Positions 1 through 7,700 of a stretch of 8,890 nucleotides of DNA are shown here, piece after piece. Each line of letters starts with the position of its first letter. The first letter of the stretch is position 1. Origin of the DNA: Sedimentisphaerales bacterium (GTDB lineage Bacteria > Planctomycetota > Phycisphaerae > Sedimentisphaerales > SM23-30). Location of the stretch: NCBI GenBank assembly GCA_030640865.1, contig DAOWIP010000090.1, positions 1-8,890 of the forward strand, written 5' to 3'. The position numbers and the translations under genes were made by a program. Below the pieces are notes generated by a model. It made no database searches. It saw only the letters and a program-made list of their open reading frames with translations, and was not told the DNA's origin.

Positions 1-652
1 CAACAGTTTGCTCGGCGGTTTGACCCAGGAGGCCCAGCGCAAGATTTTTGACTTTGAATCGGAACTGGATCGGTTCAAAGCCCACTGTGAAGAATTAGTC
101 GATTCTGTGGAACAATATCGCCGCGAAGCCCAGACAGATTCGCTCACCGGTTTGGCCGTTCGCCAGGTGCTCGTTAAATACCTCGAAACGAACTTCTCAT
201 ATCTCCATTCGGGTCAGGCGTCATTGACAACTTTATTTATCGACATCGACAACTTCAGATTAGTAAACGACAAATACGGCCATGCTGGCGGAGATCGTCT
301 GCTACTGGATTTTGCCAGGATGTTGCGGAAGATTTTCGGCGACATAGGTTGTGTGGCACGCTATGGCGGAGATGAATTCGTAGTGGCGCTGATGGGGCTG
401 CAGTTGGAACAGGCTGTTAAACTCGCGGAGGCTTTGCTCGAGAGAACTCGCAATTTTTCCGTCCCGACCGACCCGGACGTTCCTACGGACGGTTATCCAT
501 TTTCCTGCAGTATCGGGATGATCTATTATGAGGCGGGAGCGTCACCGGCCGGCCCCGATGAAATTATCGAGATAGTCGACCGACAGATGTACGATGTAAA
601 AAAAGGTGATAAGAACAGCATGTCATACAAGGTGATCGCAGGCGAAAAATAA
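1..652 (+). CDS. Diguanylate cyclase (GGDEF domain), 5'-truncated by the window edge
   Basis: The reading frame is open to the left edge, so the true start is outside the window; the TTG at 8 has no convincing ribosome binding site. Numbering from that TTG, residues 5-45 are charged and helical, like the signalling helix or coiled coil that usually precedes a GGDEF domain. The domain follows at about 43-210: DSLTGL (44-49), FIDIDNFRLVNDKYGH (77-92), the active-site signature GGDEF (120-124, bases 365-379) and SIGM (168-171). With the signature intact, the family reaction would be condensation of two GTP into cyclic di-GMP. The inhibitory I-site (RxxD, five residues before GGDEF) is absent: the four residues there are GDIG. 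Any sensor domain would lie off the left edge. There is no EAL or HD-GYP partner in the window. A terminator 85 bp downstream separates it from gap. Confidence 0.93.
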   Translation, partial: NSLLGGLTQEAQRKIFDFESELDRFKAHCEELVDSVEQYRREAQTDSLTGLAVRQVLVKYLETNFSYLHSGQASLTTLFIDIDNFRLVNDKYGHAGGDRLLLDFARMLRKIFGDIGCVARYGGDEFVVALMGLQLEQAVKLAEALLERTRNFSVPTDPDVPTDGYPFSCSIGMIYYEAGASPAGPDEIIEIVDRQMYDVKKGDKNSMSYKVIAGEK

Positions 653-736
653 TATATACTCATTCCGCGTGAAAACACCATTGTTGTACATTTCGTAAGT
701 TCATTAGCCCCTGCTGTCAAGCGGTGGTCTTATCAG

Positions 737-764
737 CCCCCGATGTAAAATCGGGGGATTTTTC
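737..764 (+). terminator. Intrinsic terminator after the GGDEF gene
   Basis: A 7-bp perfect stem (cccccga, 737-743, with tcggggg, 751-757) encloses a 7-base loop and is followed directly by atttttct. This is a textbook Rho-independent terminator on the + strand. It lies 85 bases after the GGDEF stop codon and should insulate that gene from gap. Confidence 0.85.
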
Positions 765-852
765 TGTAGGGTGAGCCTGAGCGCCACGTGGTTTTCTGTA
801 TTTCTCTCTACCCTCTACCCTCCACTTTCTATCCCGTTGACTGGGTGGTACT

Positions 853-890
853 TTTTTGCTTTCGGCAAACTTGTTTGCCGAAAGCAAAAA
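853..890. repeat. Long perfect palindrome, 18-bp arms
   Basis: The arm tttttgctttcggcaaac (853-870) is matched exactly by its reverse complement at 873-890, with only two bases (tt) between. The structure is symmetric on both strands. The T-tract lies on the 5' side and the A-tract on the 3' side within the arms, so it is not an ordinary terminator in either direction. Candidates are a REP-like intergenic element, a protein-binding site or an RNA stability hairpin. No second copy is present in this window. Confidence 0.8.
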
Positions 891-1000
891 GGTGGTTGGC
901 TTACAAGTCACGCAGGGACGATTGAAAATAGGCAAACGTTCACATCTCTACACTGTCCCGCCGAAGGCGGTTGTTCCTGGCAAGTATTATTGTTTTTTTC

Positions 1001-1028
1001 TTGCCAGAACAGGCTCTGTCAGTATACC
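1001..1028 (+). promoter_or_regulatory. Possible sigma70-type promoter upstream of gap
   Basis: TTGCCA at 1001-1006 and TATACC at 1023-1028 are separated by 16 bases. Each box matches the consensus at four or five of six positions. Transcription would start near 1035, upstream of the 1055-1077 terminator. Weak evidence: consensus resemblance only, and planctomycete promoters are poorly defined. Confidence 0.3.
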
Positions 1029-1054
1029 GGCTGGCTATGTAGATGGGCGATTCC

Positions 1055-1077
1055 ACGGCCGAAGGGGCCGTTTTTTT
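1055..1077 (+). terminator. Intrinsic terminator or attenuator in the gap leader
   Basis: cggcc (1056-1060) pairs with ggccg (1066-1070) across loop gaagg, the stem can be closed by A1055-T1071, and it runs into seven Ts (1071-1077). It lies about 100 bases before gap and after the first terminator, so it ends either a short RNA starting between them or, conditionally, the gap transcript itself. Confidence 0.7.
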
Positions 1078-1163
1078 GTATGGATTTTTGGGACGCCCGG
1101 CGGAGTGAGAGGTCAAAACCGAGCCTTCATCACCGTATAAACTGACATATATATCGGAATAAT

Positions 1164-1169
1164 AAGGAG
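1164..1169 (+). promoter_or_regulatory. Ribosome binding site that sets the gap start
   Basis: AAGGAG lies 2 bases before the ATG at 1172 and 8 bases before the ATG at 1178. Only the second spacing is normal, so the 1178 start is preferred. It also gives the usual GAPDH N-terminus, [15 protein letters not shown]. Confidence 0.8.
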
Positions 1170-1177
1170 TTATGAGT

Positions 1178-2206
1178 ATGGCTATAAAGATTGGAATTAA
1201 CGGCTTTGGCAGAATTGGCCGAACGGTTACGCGTATTTTGGCCCAGCGCAGCGAAGAATTTGAGCTTGTGGCAATCAACGATCTGTGCCCGGTTGCGACC
1301 AATGCCCATTTGTTGAAATATGATACGGTTATGGGCAACTTCCCCGGCACGGTAGAGGTTCAGGGCGACGACTTGGTCATCAACGGCAAGACCGTGAAGG
1401 TTCTGGCGGAGAGAAGCCCGGCGAATCTGCCCTGGGGTGATTTGGGTGTGCAGATCGTTTTGGAATCGACAGGTGTTTTCCGCGAACGCGAAAGTGCCAA
1501 AGGCGGATACGGCGACCATCTCAAAGCCGGCGCCAAAAAGGTCGTACTCAGCGTACCGAGCAAGGATGAAATAGATGCCACAATCGTAATGGGTGTGAAC
1601 GACGATGACCTAAAGCCGGAACATACCTGTGTTTCCAATGCCAGTTGCACAACCAACTGCCTCGGTCCGGTGGCCAAGGTGCTTAATGATACGTTCGGGA
1701 TCGAGCGTGGTTTAATGACGACTATTCACGCTTATACCAATGACCAGAATGTCAACGACGTCTTCCATAGCGATCTTCGTCGTGCCCGCGCGGCGGCAGC
1801 CAATATTATTCCGACCACCACAGGCGCAGCCCGTGCCGTCGGTAAAGTGATTCCGGAGTTGGCTGGTAAATTGGACGGTTTCGCGATGCGGGTTCCTGTT
1901 ATCACCGGTAGTGTCGTGGACCTGAAAGCGGAATTGAAGAAAAAGGCTACAATCGAACAGATAAACGCAGCTATGAAGGCCGCGGCCGACGGACCTATGA
2001 AGGGTATCCTGTTATATTGCGAAGACCCTATCGTCAGCAGCGACGTCATCGGCAACGACCATTCCAGCATATTCGACGCTCTCTCGACCATGACCGTGCC
2101 CAGTGGCAGTTCGAATCTGATCGGTGTGGTCAGTTGGTATGATAACGAATGGGGCTATTCCTGCCGTAGCGTCGATCTGATGAAGATGCTTGCGGATATG
2201 ATATAG
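1178..2206 (+). CDS. gap: Glyceraldehyde-3-phosphate dehydrogenase, type I
   Basis: Cytosolic enzyme that interconverts glyceraldehyde 3-phosphate and 1,3-bisphosphoglycerate using NAD and phosphate. The 342 residues are full length for the family. The N-terminal Rossmann fold carries GINGFGRIG (6-14). Asp35 in AINDL is the residue type expected of an NAD-preferring enzyme. The catalytic motif SNASCTTNC places the nucleophile at Cys157, and the partner histidine is His184 in TTIHAYT. The substrate-binding stretch [13 protein letters not shown] (212-224) and the C-terminal WYDNEWGYS (320-328) are intact. The start at 1178 was chosen over the ATG at 1172 from ribosome-binding-site spacing. pgk, the next enzyme in the pathway, follows 98 bases later. 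A strong hairpin between the two genes may set their relative expression. Confidence 0.98.
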   Translation: MAIKIGINGFGRIGRTVTRILAQRSEEFELVAINDLCPVATNAHLLKYDTVMGNFPGTVEVQGDDLVINGKTVKVLAERSPANLPWGDLGVQIVLESTGVFRERESAKGGYGDHLKAGAKKVVLSVPSKDEIDATIVMGVNDDDLKPEHTCVSNASCTTNCLGPVAKVLNDTFGIERGLMTTIHAYTNDQNVNDVFHSDLRRARAAAANIIPTTTGAARAVGKVIPELAGKLDGFAMRVPVITGSVVDLKAELKKKATIEQINAAMKAAADGPMKGILLYCEDPIVSSDVIGNDHSSIFDALSTMTVPSGSSNLIGVVSWYDNEWGYSCRSVDLMKMLADMI

Positions 2207-2234
2207 TGACAGTTATGTATTTCATGTAACAAAC

Positions 2235-2269
2235 GTAAGGGCCCACGGGTAATACCTCTGGGCCCTTAC
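2235..2269 (+). other. Strong hairpin between gap and pgk, no U-tract
   Basis: gtaagggccca (2235-2245) is matched perfectly by tgggcccttac (2259-2269), giving an 11-bp stem. The 13-base loop can pair further (ggt/acc). The bases after the stem are tcacactt, not a run of T, so it is not a standard intrinsic terminator. A likely role is an mRNA-end stabiliser, a processing boundary or a partial terminator that makes gap message more abundant than pgk. Confidence 0.75.
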
Positions 2270-2304
2270 TCACACTTGGATAATGTTATTTGAAAGGTGA
2301 GAAA

Positions 2305-3507
2305 ATGGCAAAAAAGACGATCTCCGATATTGATGTAAAAGGTCAACGCGTATTTATGCGGGTTGATTTCAATGTGCCGCTGGACAAAGACTGCAATATT
2401 ACCAACTACCGACGGATACAAATGGCACTGCCGAGCATAAAAAAGGCTCTCGACGGCGGAGCGCGTCTGATACTTGCCTCGCACCTGGGCCGGCCCAAAG
2501 GCGAAAGGAACGATAAGTTTTCACTGGCACCGGCGGCGAAACGGCTGGGTGAACTTTTGGGTCTGGATGTCAAACTTGCGCCTGATTGTGTCGGGCCGGA
2601 AGTTAAGGCTATGGTTGATAAGCTCAAAGACGGCGAAGTTATTGTTCTTGAGAACCTTCGTTTCCACAAAGGCGAAACAAAAAACGATTCTGAGTTCGCC
2701 GGGCAACTGGCGGACTTGGCCGACGTTTATGTCAACGACGCCTTTGGCACAGCCCATCGAGAACACGCTTCTATGTTCGGAGTGCCCTCGGCGCTCGGCA
2801 CCGGCAGGCGGGTATGCGGTTTTCTGATCGAAAAAGAACTCAAATACCTCGGCGACGCCCTCGCTGAACCGCAGAAACCCTTCGTGGCGATTCTCGGCGG
2901 CGCCAAGGTCAGTGACAAAATCAGTGTTATCGAAAACCTGATCGGTAAAGTCGATCGTATCCTCATCGGTGGCGGGATGGCCTATACCTTTTTCAAGGCT
3001 CAGGGCTATGAGATTGGCCAAAGCATCTGCGAAGAAGACAAGATGGAAGTGGCATCCGGCCTGCTTGCCACGGCCCGCACTCAGGGTTGTGAGATCGTAC
3101 TTCCGGTGGACAACATCATCGCCAGGGAATGCAAGGCCAACGCGGAAAATGAAGTCAATACCGGCGATATGCCGTCGGACTGGCAGGGCCTGGACATCGG
3201 GCCGGAAACCAGGAAACTCTTTGCCGACAAAATCGCCGATGCCAAAACAATCGTATGGAACGGGCCGATGGGAGTCTTCGAGATGGAACCTTTCGATGTC
3301 GGCACCAAGGCCGTAGCCGAGGCCATCGCCGAGGCTACCGACAACGGGGCCGTCAGTATCATCGGGGGCGGCGACAGTGCCGCGGCAGTCGCTCAACTGG
3401 GACTCGAAGACTGTATGAGCCATATTTCCACCGGCGGCGGCGCGAGCCTCGAATTCCTCGAAGGCAAAAAATTCACCTGCCTCGAAATCCTCGACGACAG
3501 GGAATAG
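2305..3507 (+). CDS. pgk: Phosphoglycerate kinase
   Basis: Cytosolic enzyme transferring phosphate between 1,3-bisphosphoglycerate and ADP to give 3-phosphoglycerate and ATP. It works directly after GAPDH. At 400 residues it is the usual bacterial length. The N-terminal substrate domain shows RVDFNVP (19-25), SHLGRPKG (59-66) and ENLRFHKGE (116-124). The nucleotide domain shows [13 protein letters not shown] (193-205), WNGPMGVFE (318-326), GGGDSAA (354-360) and [13 protein letters not shown] (375-387). The ATG at 2305 is chosen because AAGGTGAG lies just ahead of it; an in-frame TTG at 2290 would put that site inside the gene. There are 98 bases to gap upstream and 93 to the next preferred start downstream, with no terminator after it, so read-through into the small gene and perhaps rpe is plausible. 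Confidence 0.98.
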   Translation: MAKKTISDIDVKGQRVFMRVDFNVPLDKDCNITNYRRIQMALPSIKKALDGGARLILASHLGRPKGERNDKFSLAPAAKRLGELLGLDVKLAPDCVGPEVKAMVDKLKDGEVIVLENLRFHKGETKNDSEFAGQLADLADVYVNDAFGTAHREHASMFGVPSALGTGRRVCGFLIEKELKYLGDALAEPQKPFVAILGGAKVSDKISVIENLIGKVDRILIGGGMAYTFFKAQGYEIGQSICEEDKMEVASGLLATARTQGCEIVLPVDNIIARECKANAENEVNTGDMPSDWQGLDIGPETRKLFADKIADAKTIVWNGPMGVFEMEPFDVGTKAVAEAIAEATDNGAVSIIGGGDSAAAVAQLGLEDCMSHISTGGGASLEFLEGKKFTCLEILDDRE

Positions 3508-3600
3508 CCCGCAAGGCAGCTTATCATAAATAACTGTCGAATGAAGAAGTTTGCCTTGATCATTTCGATAGAAACCGATACAATTAAGATAAGGTTTGGT

Positions 3601-4011
3601 ATGGAAAAACACTTTTTAGACAATTTCGTCAATGAATCAGGGGAAGGTGCAAAGAGTGGGTTCAGCCCCGATCTTTGGTATAATCCCCACGGTGATTGTA
3701 TTACATATCAAACCGTGAACGAAGCTGTCGTTGCTGATCGCATCGATGAGATTTTAACTATATACCGTTCAGCTGTTGATAATCGTCCTATAGGATTCCA
3801 GATTAAGGGTATTATGGCTTTGGTACAAAAATTCGGTTGGGACGGCTTGGAAGTAAGTACCGAAGTACACAAGGAGCGAATAAAGCAGGTTTCTGTCAAA
3901 GCGTTATTGTTGGCAGCTTATGAAAACGGGCCAATGACTCTGGGCAGGAGACAGGCGTATGCTTCTGTCATGCCTCCGATAGAAAATGACGCAGTTGCGG
4001 TTGCAGTATGA
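3601..4011 (+). CDS. Conserved-looking small protein of unknown function
   Basis: I do not recognise a named family. The 136-residue product is soluble, with no signal peptide or membrane segment. Visible features are an acidic N-terminus (DNFVNESGEGAKSGFSPDLW), then NPHGDCITYQT (28-38), ADRIDEILTIYRS (45-57) and RPIGFQIKGI (62-71). A helical C-terminal half follows (about 72-122, with LLLAAYENGPMTLGRRQAY at 102-120), and the tail ends DAVAVAV. The strand-rich middle, where an 'ADRID' segment leads into a 'G-I-K-G' strand, loosely recalls small DUF2283-like beta modules; this is a weak impression. The ATG at 3601 is preferred because AAGG (3591-3594) sits six bases ahead of it. The in-frame ATG at 3541, which would give 156 residues, has no such site. 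Its position between pgk and rpe on the same strand suggests a link to sugar-phosphate metabolism, but that is inference from context. Confidence 0.75.
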   Translation: MEKHFLDNFVNESGEGAKSGFSPDLWYNPHGDCITYQTVNEAVVADRIDEILTIYRSAVDNRPIGFQIKGIMALVQKFGWDGLEVSTEVHKERIKQVSVKALLLAAYENGPMTLGRRQAYASVMPPIENDAVAVAV

Positions 4012-4077
4012 TAATGCTTTTGAATACAGCTTTTTCCATAGTGTATTTTATCGTAGCTTGATTTATAAAACAACGAA

Positions 4078-4084
4078 GGGGGAG
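4078..4084 (+). promoter_or_regulatory. Ribosome binding site that sets the rpe TTG start
   Basis: GGGGGAG, preceded by AA, ends five bases before the TTG at 4090. No ATG or GTG lies in frame before the conserved APSILSADF motif, so the strong site and the conserved N-terminus together support initiation at TTG. Confidence 0.75.
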
Positions 4085-4089
4085 ACAGT

Positions 4090-4764
4090 TTGCGAAAATT
4101 ACCATCTACCGGCACTATCGAGATCGCTCCGTCTATTTTAAGCGCCGATTTTTCCCGGCTTGGTGAGCACATCGCTCAGATTGAGCGGCATGTGAAGATA
4201 CTGCACCTTGATATAATGGACGGCCATTTTGTACCGAACCTTACTATCGGGCCGGTCGTTGTCAAAAGGATTCGTCCCCATAGTCAACTGTTTTTCGATG
4301 TTCATTTGATGATTGATGATGCGCCGAAATATGCGCCGGAATTCGTCAAGGCTGGTGCGGACGGCATTACCTTCCATCTGGAGGCGGTTTCCGACCCGCG
4401 TAAGATGATTAAACAGTTGCGCGATCTTGGCGCATCGGTGGGCATTTCCATCAAACCGGGCACACCAGTCAGCGAACTTGAACCGGTTGTCGCTGATGTG
4501 GACATGGTTCTTTTGATGACTGTTGAGCCGGGCTTCGGTGGACAATCATTTTTGCCGGAGAGCCTGCGGCGGGCCGAAGAACTCAGAAAAATGCTCCGAG
4601 ACGATCAGCGCCTCGAAGTTGACGGCGGCATCTACCCTTCTACCACGCCGGCCATCGTCCGGGCAGGGGCCGACACACTCGTCGCCGGCAACGCCATTTT
4701 CGGCCGGGAATCCCCCGCCGATGCGGTTAAGGCAATTTACGAATCAGCAACAGCGAATACATAA
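4090..4764 (+). CDS. rpe: Ribulose-phosphate 3-epimerase
   Basis: Cytosolic TIM-barrel metalloenzyme that interconverts ribulose 5-phosphate and xylulose 5-phosphate in the pentose-phosphate or Calvin pathway. The 224 residues match the family length. Diagnostic motifs are APSILSADFSRLG (13-25), LHLDIMDGHFVPN (38-50), DVHLMI (70-75), VEPGFGGQ (145-152), VDGGI (177-181) and a phosphate-binding GADTLVAGNAIFG segment near the C-terminus. The expected metal ligands are present: His39, Asp41, His72 and Asp178. Asp41 and Asp178 are also the expected acid/base pair. It starts at TTG. It lies 78 bases after the small unnamed gene. The next gene is convergent and its stop codon is only 8 bases away, leaving no room for a dedicated terminator between them. 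Confidence 0.97.
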   Translation: MRKLPSTGTIEIAPSILSADFSRLGEHIAQIERHVKILHLDIMDGHFVPNLTIGPVVVKRIRPHSQLFFDVHLMIDDAPKYAPEFVKAGADGITFHLEAVSDPRKMIKQLRDLGASVGISIKPGTPVSELEPVVADVDMVLLMTVEPGFGGQSFLPESLRRAEELRKMLRDDQRLEVDGGIYPSTTPAIVRAGADTLVAGNAIFGRESPADAVKAIYESATANT

Positions 4765-4772
4765 CAGTCAGT

Positions 4773-7700
4773 TTATTTTTCAAGTCCAGCCTTTGCTTTT
4801 TTGAGTCCATCTCTGGCCTGTTCATTATTTGGTTCGACTTTCAGCCACATCTGGTAATATTTTACAGACTTGTCATATTGCTTCAGTTTCATAAAGGTTT
4901 GGGCTAAGCCATCCAGGGCAGCGGTTCCGGTTGGAAGGGCCTTGACGGCCTTTTCCCAATGACTGATCGCCTCATCGGTTTTGCCTTGTCCTTTAGCGAT
5001 CCAGCCGAGTCCATTCAGGGCCGCGGCGTGTTCGGGTTCGATCTCCAGGCATTTCTCAAACGCTTCTTTGGCGTTTAATGGCATGTCTTGATTAATCTGC
5101 GACCAGCCCAGGCCGTTCCAGGCATTTGAGTTGGTGGGGTCTTTATCAACCGCCTTTTGAAACATCTCCTCCGCCCGGGACATTTTTCTATCCCCCAACA
5201 GTTTCCAGGCCTTGCTGCTAAGCAATTCCGCAGATTTCCTTTCAGCATCGGTAACCTTCTTTACCCTTTCAGTACGCCCCGGAGACTCGTTGACATTATA
5301 AAGTATCCGGAGTTTTTCAGGCGTCGCTTCTGTGCTGTTGATGAACACCAGCCTGTCGTTTCTTCGGAGCATTGTTACAACATCTTTGAGTCCGAGGCCG
5401 CCGTCCACACATATTAGGCCCACCAGTTCGCCACCTTCAATGGTAGTACGGAAATGATGGGTCCTTACACCCTTCGGATGATTTTTGTTGAAGGCATCGA
5501 GAAGCTCTTTCGGTGTGCGGGGGTCAAATTGGGAGGCGGCCCTGAAAGCCACAATGTAGATATTAAGTTCGATCTGCAGGTCTTCTAATAGTGATTTTTT
5601 CACTGTCGCAGCCGGAACCGGCGTACGTGGATTAATTCGGCGGGCACTCGCTATATATTTTTCCGGTATGGGCGTGGGTTTGCCGTTTTTACCTGTAGTG
5701 GCAAATAAAATCACATAGCGACGGGCGGGTACGCGCTTGGGCGTTTTGAAGTTCTTATGGCTGGGACTGTTGATACCTACCCAATAAACCCTGCCCGGCT
5801 CAAGTTTTACAGGCATGGTACAGGTCTTTTTACCGCGATCGTAAAATATCTTTCCTGTACTTTTAGGATAAGTATCTCCGCCGCCGGTCCATGACCAACT
5901 GCCGTCCATCATTTCCCGATCAAACGTAACCGTAATCTTTTTCAGTGATGGTGATACATCGTTGGCGAAAGCCACAGGCTCGGTGCTGATCACACGTGGC
6001 TGACTCGGTCTGGTTCTGGGTTTTGCTCTTGTTGGTCTTGTTGGTCTTGTTCTGACTATGCCTTTTTCTCTTTTGAGCACATAATACTTAGGTTTTCTAT
6101 GCAGGATGGTATAATCGCCGCTTTTCCACTCGAAGAACATATATGTTGAGCCGTTCAATTCCTTAATGATATATCGACTTGCGGTTTTATCACCGGAATG
6201 AAGTATCAAACTTTTTGTCCAGGTCCACCAGGGTTTGGCTGTTCTACCGTTGGGTTGAATAACGAGTTCCCTGAGATATAATTCGCCACCTTTCCACTGT
6301 TTAACATCCGGGTTGAAGTCTCCAATATTTCCTATGAAATCAACGCTTTTCCATACCCCGATTACGTCGGGATCATTCACAAACGAATAATCGATTTTAT
6401 CCACTTTATGGCCACGGGAATCAATGTGGCTGGTGACCTCGAAATTACGCTCAGGTACTTTCCGACTTACTTGTGTTACTTGTGAGAGCATTGTCAGTGC
6501 CGCCTCGGCATTGTTTCGTACATTAAAGTCTGAATCCTTAAGTGCCTTTTCAAGGATTGGCTTGGCTTTGGATTGGCCCATCAGACCCAGGGCATAAGCC
6601 GCGCATCGGCGAGCATAGGCACTGGAATCATTCAACGTCATATTAGAAAGCGTGTCATAACTCAGGTTTATTTTGTTCGCGCCAAGCGCGATCGCGGCCA
6701 TGCCGCGAGTATGTCTCTCTTTATGCGAGCAGAGTTTTTGGAGAACAGATACGGCAGGTTCGATACTTTTGAAGTTTCCTTTCCAAAGAATATAGAGTGC
6801 CGAACGCCTTATGGTTTTCTTGTCCGAGTCCAGGAATTTTGCCAATTCCTTAACTACAGCTTTATCTTCAAGCCCTTTAAGAGATTCCAGGGACGTACCA
6901 ATCCGAGGGTCTGTATCAGTACAGGTGGAAATAGTTAATACAGATTGTTCGATAATTTTCTTAATTTCCTCCTGTCTTATTTCTTTTTTTGTATCAGATG
7001 ATGCCTGGGCGTTTGTTAATACCAGACAACCCAGTGCCAATGTCAAAATCACAGCCGCAACAGTTGCCTTCTTTGTGCTTTTTTGGAATTTCGCGATCAT
7101 GGTAATTCTCCTTTTCAGATGCGCCTTGTTTTCCAGTATCCCGGCCATGCTCGGCAGATATTGCGTCCGGGAAAACCGCTCCAGAAGATTAACGATAGTT
7201 CGGCCGTATTGAGGTGGTTCGTCCGATTTCATGGTTCCCATGGCCAGCGCATCGCAGACCAGTTCGCGGTCGGCGCGAACGCGGTGGAACGCCAGCCAGA
7301 TCAGCGGATTAAACCAGTGAAGCACCTGCAACGCGGCCATCAGCCAGCCCTGTAATATGTCGTAACGTTTCAGATGGCCCAGTTCGTGGAGGAAGATATA
7401 ACGCAGTTCGGCAGGGTTCACTGAATCGATCAGTCCTTCCGGCAGCAGCAGTCGCGGCCGGATAAAACCGAAAAGGGCGGGGCTTTTGATACTGTCGGTT
7501 TGCACAATACCGAGGATGGTCTGAACACCCATCTGCGCCTTGCAGTCCTCCAGCAGATCGAGAATCTTTTTTTCTGTCAGTGGTCGTTTGACTTTGACAA
7601 TACGCCAAAGATGGAAGTTAGTTGCCGCGACATAAACTACCAGTACCGCCGCGCCGGCAAACCAGACCAAAGGCAATAACTGTGTCCATTGTAAATGCGC

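Larger units (their letters stand above)
958..1077 (+). ncRNA. Candidate structured leader or small RNA upstream of gap
   Basis: Three hairpins occur in succession. The first is ccgcc/ggcgg with loop gaa (958-970). The second is ctggcaag (977-984) with cttgccag (1000-1007), extended by tgtt/aaca to 972-1011 with one bulged C. The third is a GC stem followed by seven Ts (1055-1077). The order ends in an intrinsic terminator about 100 bases before the gap start, which fits a leader that attenuates gap or a separate short RNA. I do not match it to a named riboswitch class. A sigma70-like promoter candidate (1001-1028) overlaps the second hairpin, so transcription could instead begin inside this region. 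Confidence 0.35.
653..1177. other. Intergenic region between the GGDEF gene and gap, no credible gene
   Basis: About 525 bases without a supportable coding sequence. Short open frames exist on both strands, but they run across palindromes and terminators and show no recognisable domain. In order the stretch holds an intrinsic terminator (737-764), a pyrimidine-rich patch with a short direct repeat (taccctctaccctcc, near 810-825), a long perfect palindrome (853-890), three successive hairpins (958-970, 972-1011, 1055-1070), the last with a U-tract, and the gap ribosome binding site. Confidence 0.75.

Noticed and set aside
905..970. Possible cyclic di-GMP (GEMM) riboswitch, suggested by cacgcaggg and ggcaaacg near a GGDEF gene
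   Set aside because: The conserved GEMM core (such as GACGCAAAGCC) is missing and the order of elements does not fit.
771..1145. A 124-residue open frame between the GGDEF gene and gap
   Set aside because: It runs through the palindrome at 853-890 and the terminator at 1055-1077, has low-complexity translation and no recognisable motif.
3541..3600. Upstream ATG at 3541 as the start of the small gene after pgk
   Set aside because: No ribosome binding site precedes it, while the ATG at 3601 has AAGG six bases ahead; conservation data could reverse this choice.
2521..3612. A 363-residue open frame antisense to pgk
   Set aside because: It lies almost wholly opposite pgk, whose codon pattern keeps the reverse frame free of stops. 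The product has no recognisable domain, and pgk is certain.
4012..4089. Internal promoter before rpe (TTGAAT near 4019 with an AT-rich box downstream)
   Set aside because: The boxes are weak and the stretch is generally AT-rich, so chance matches are expected.
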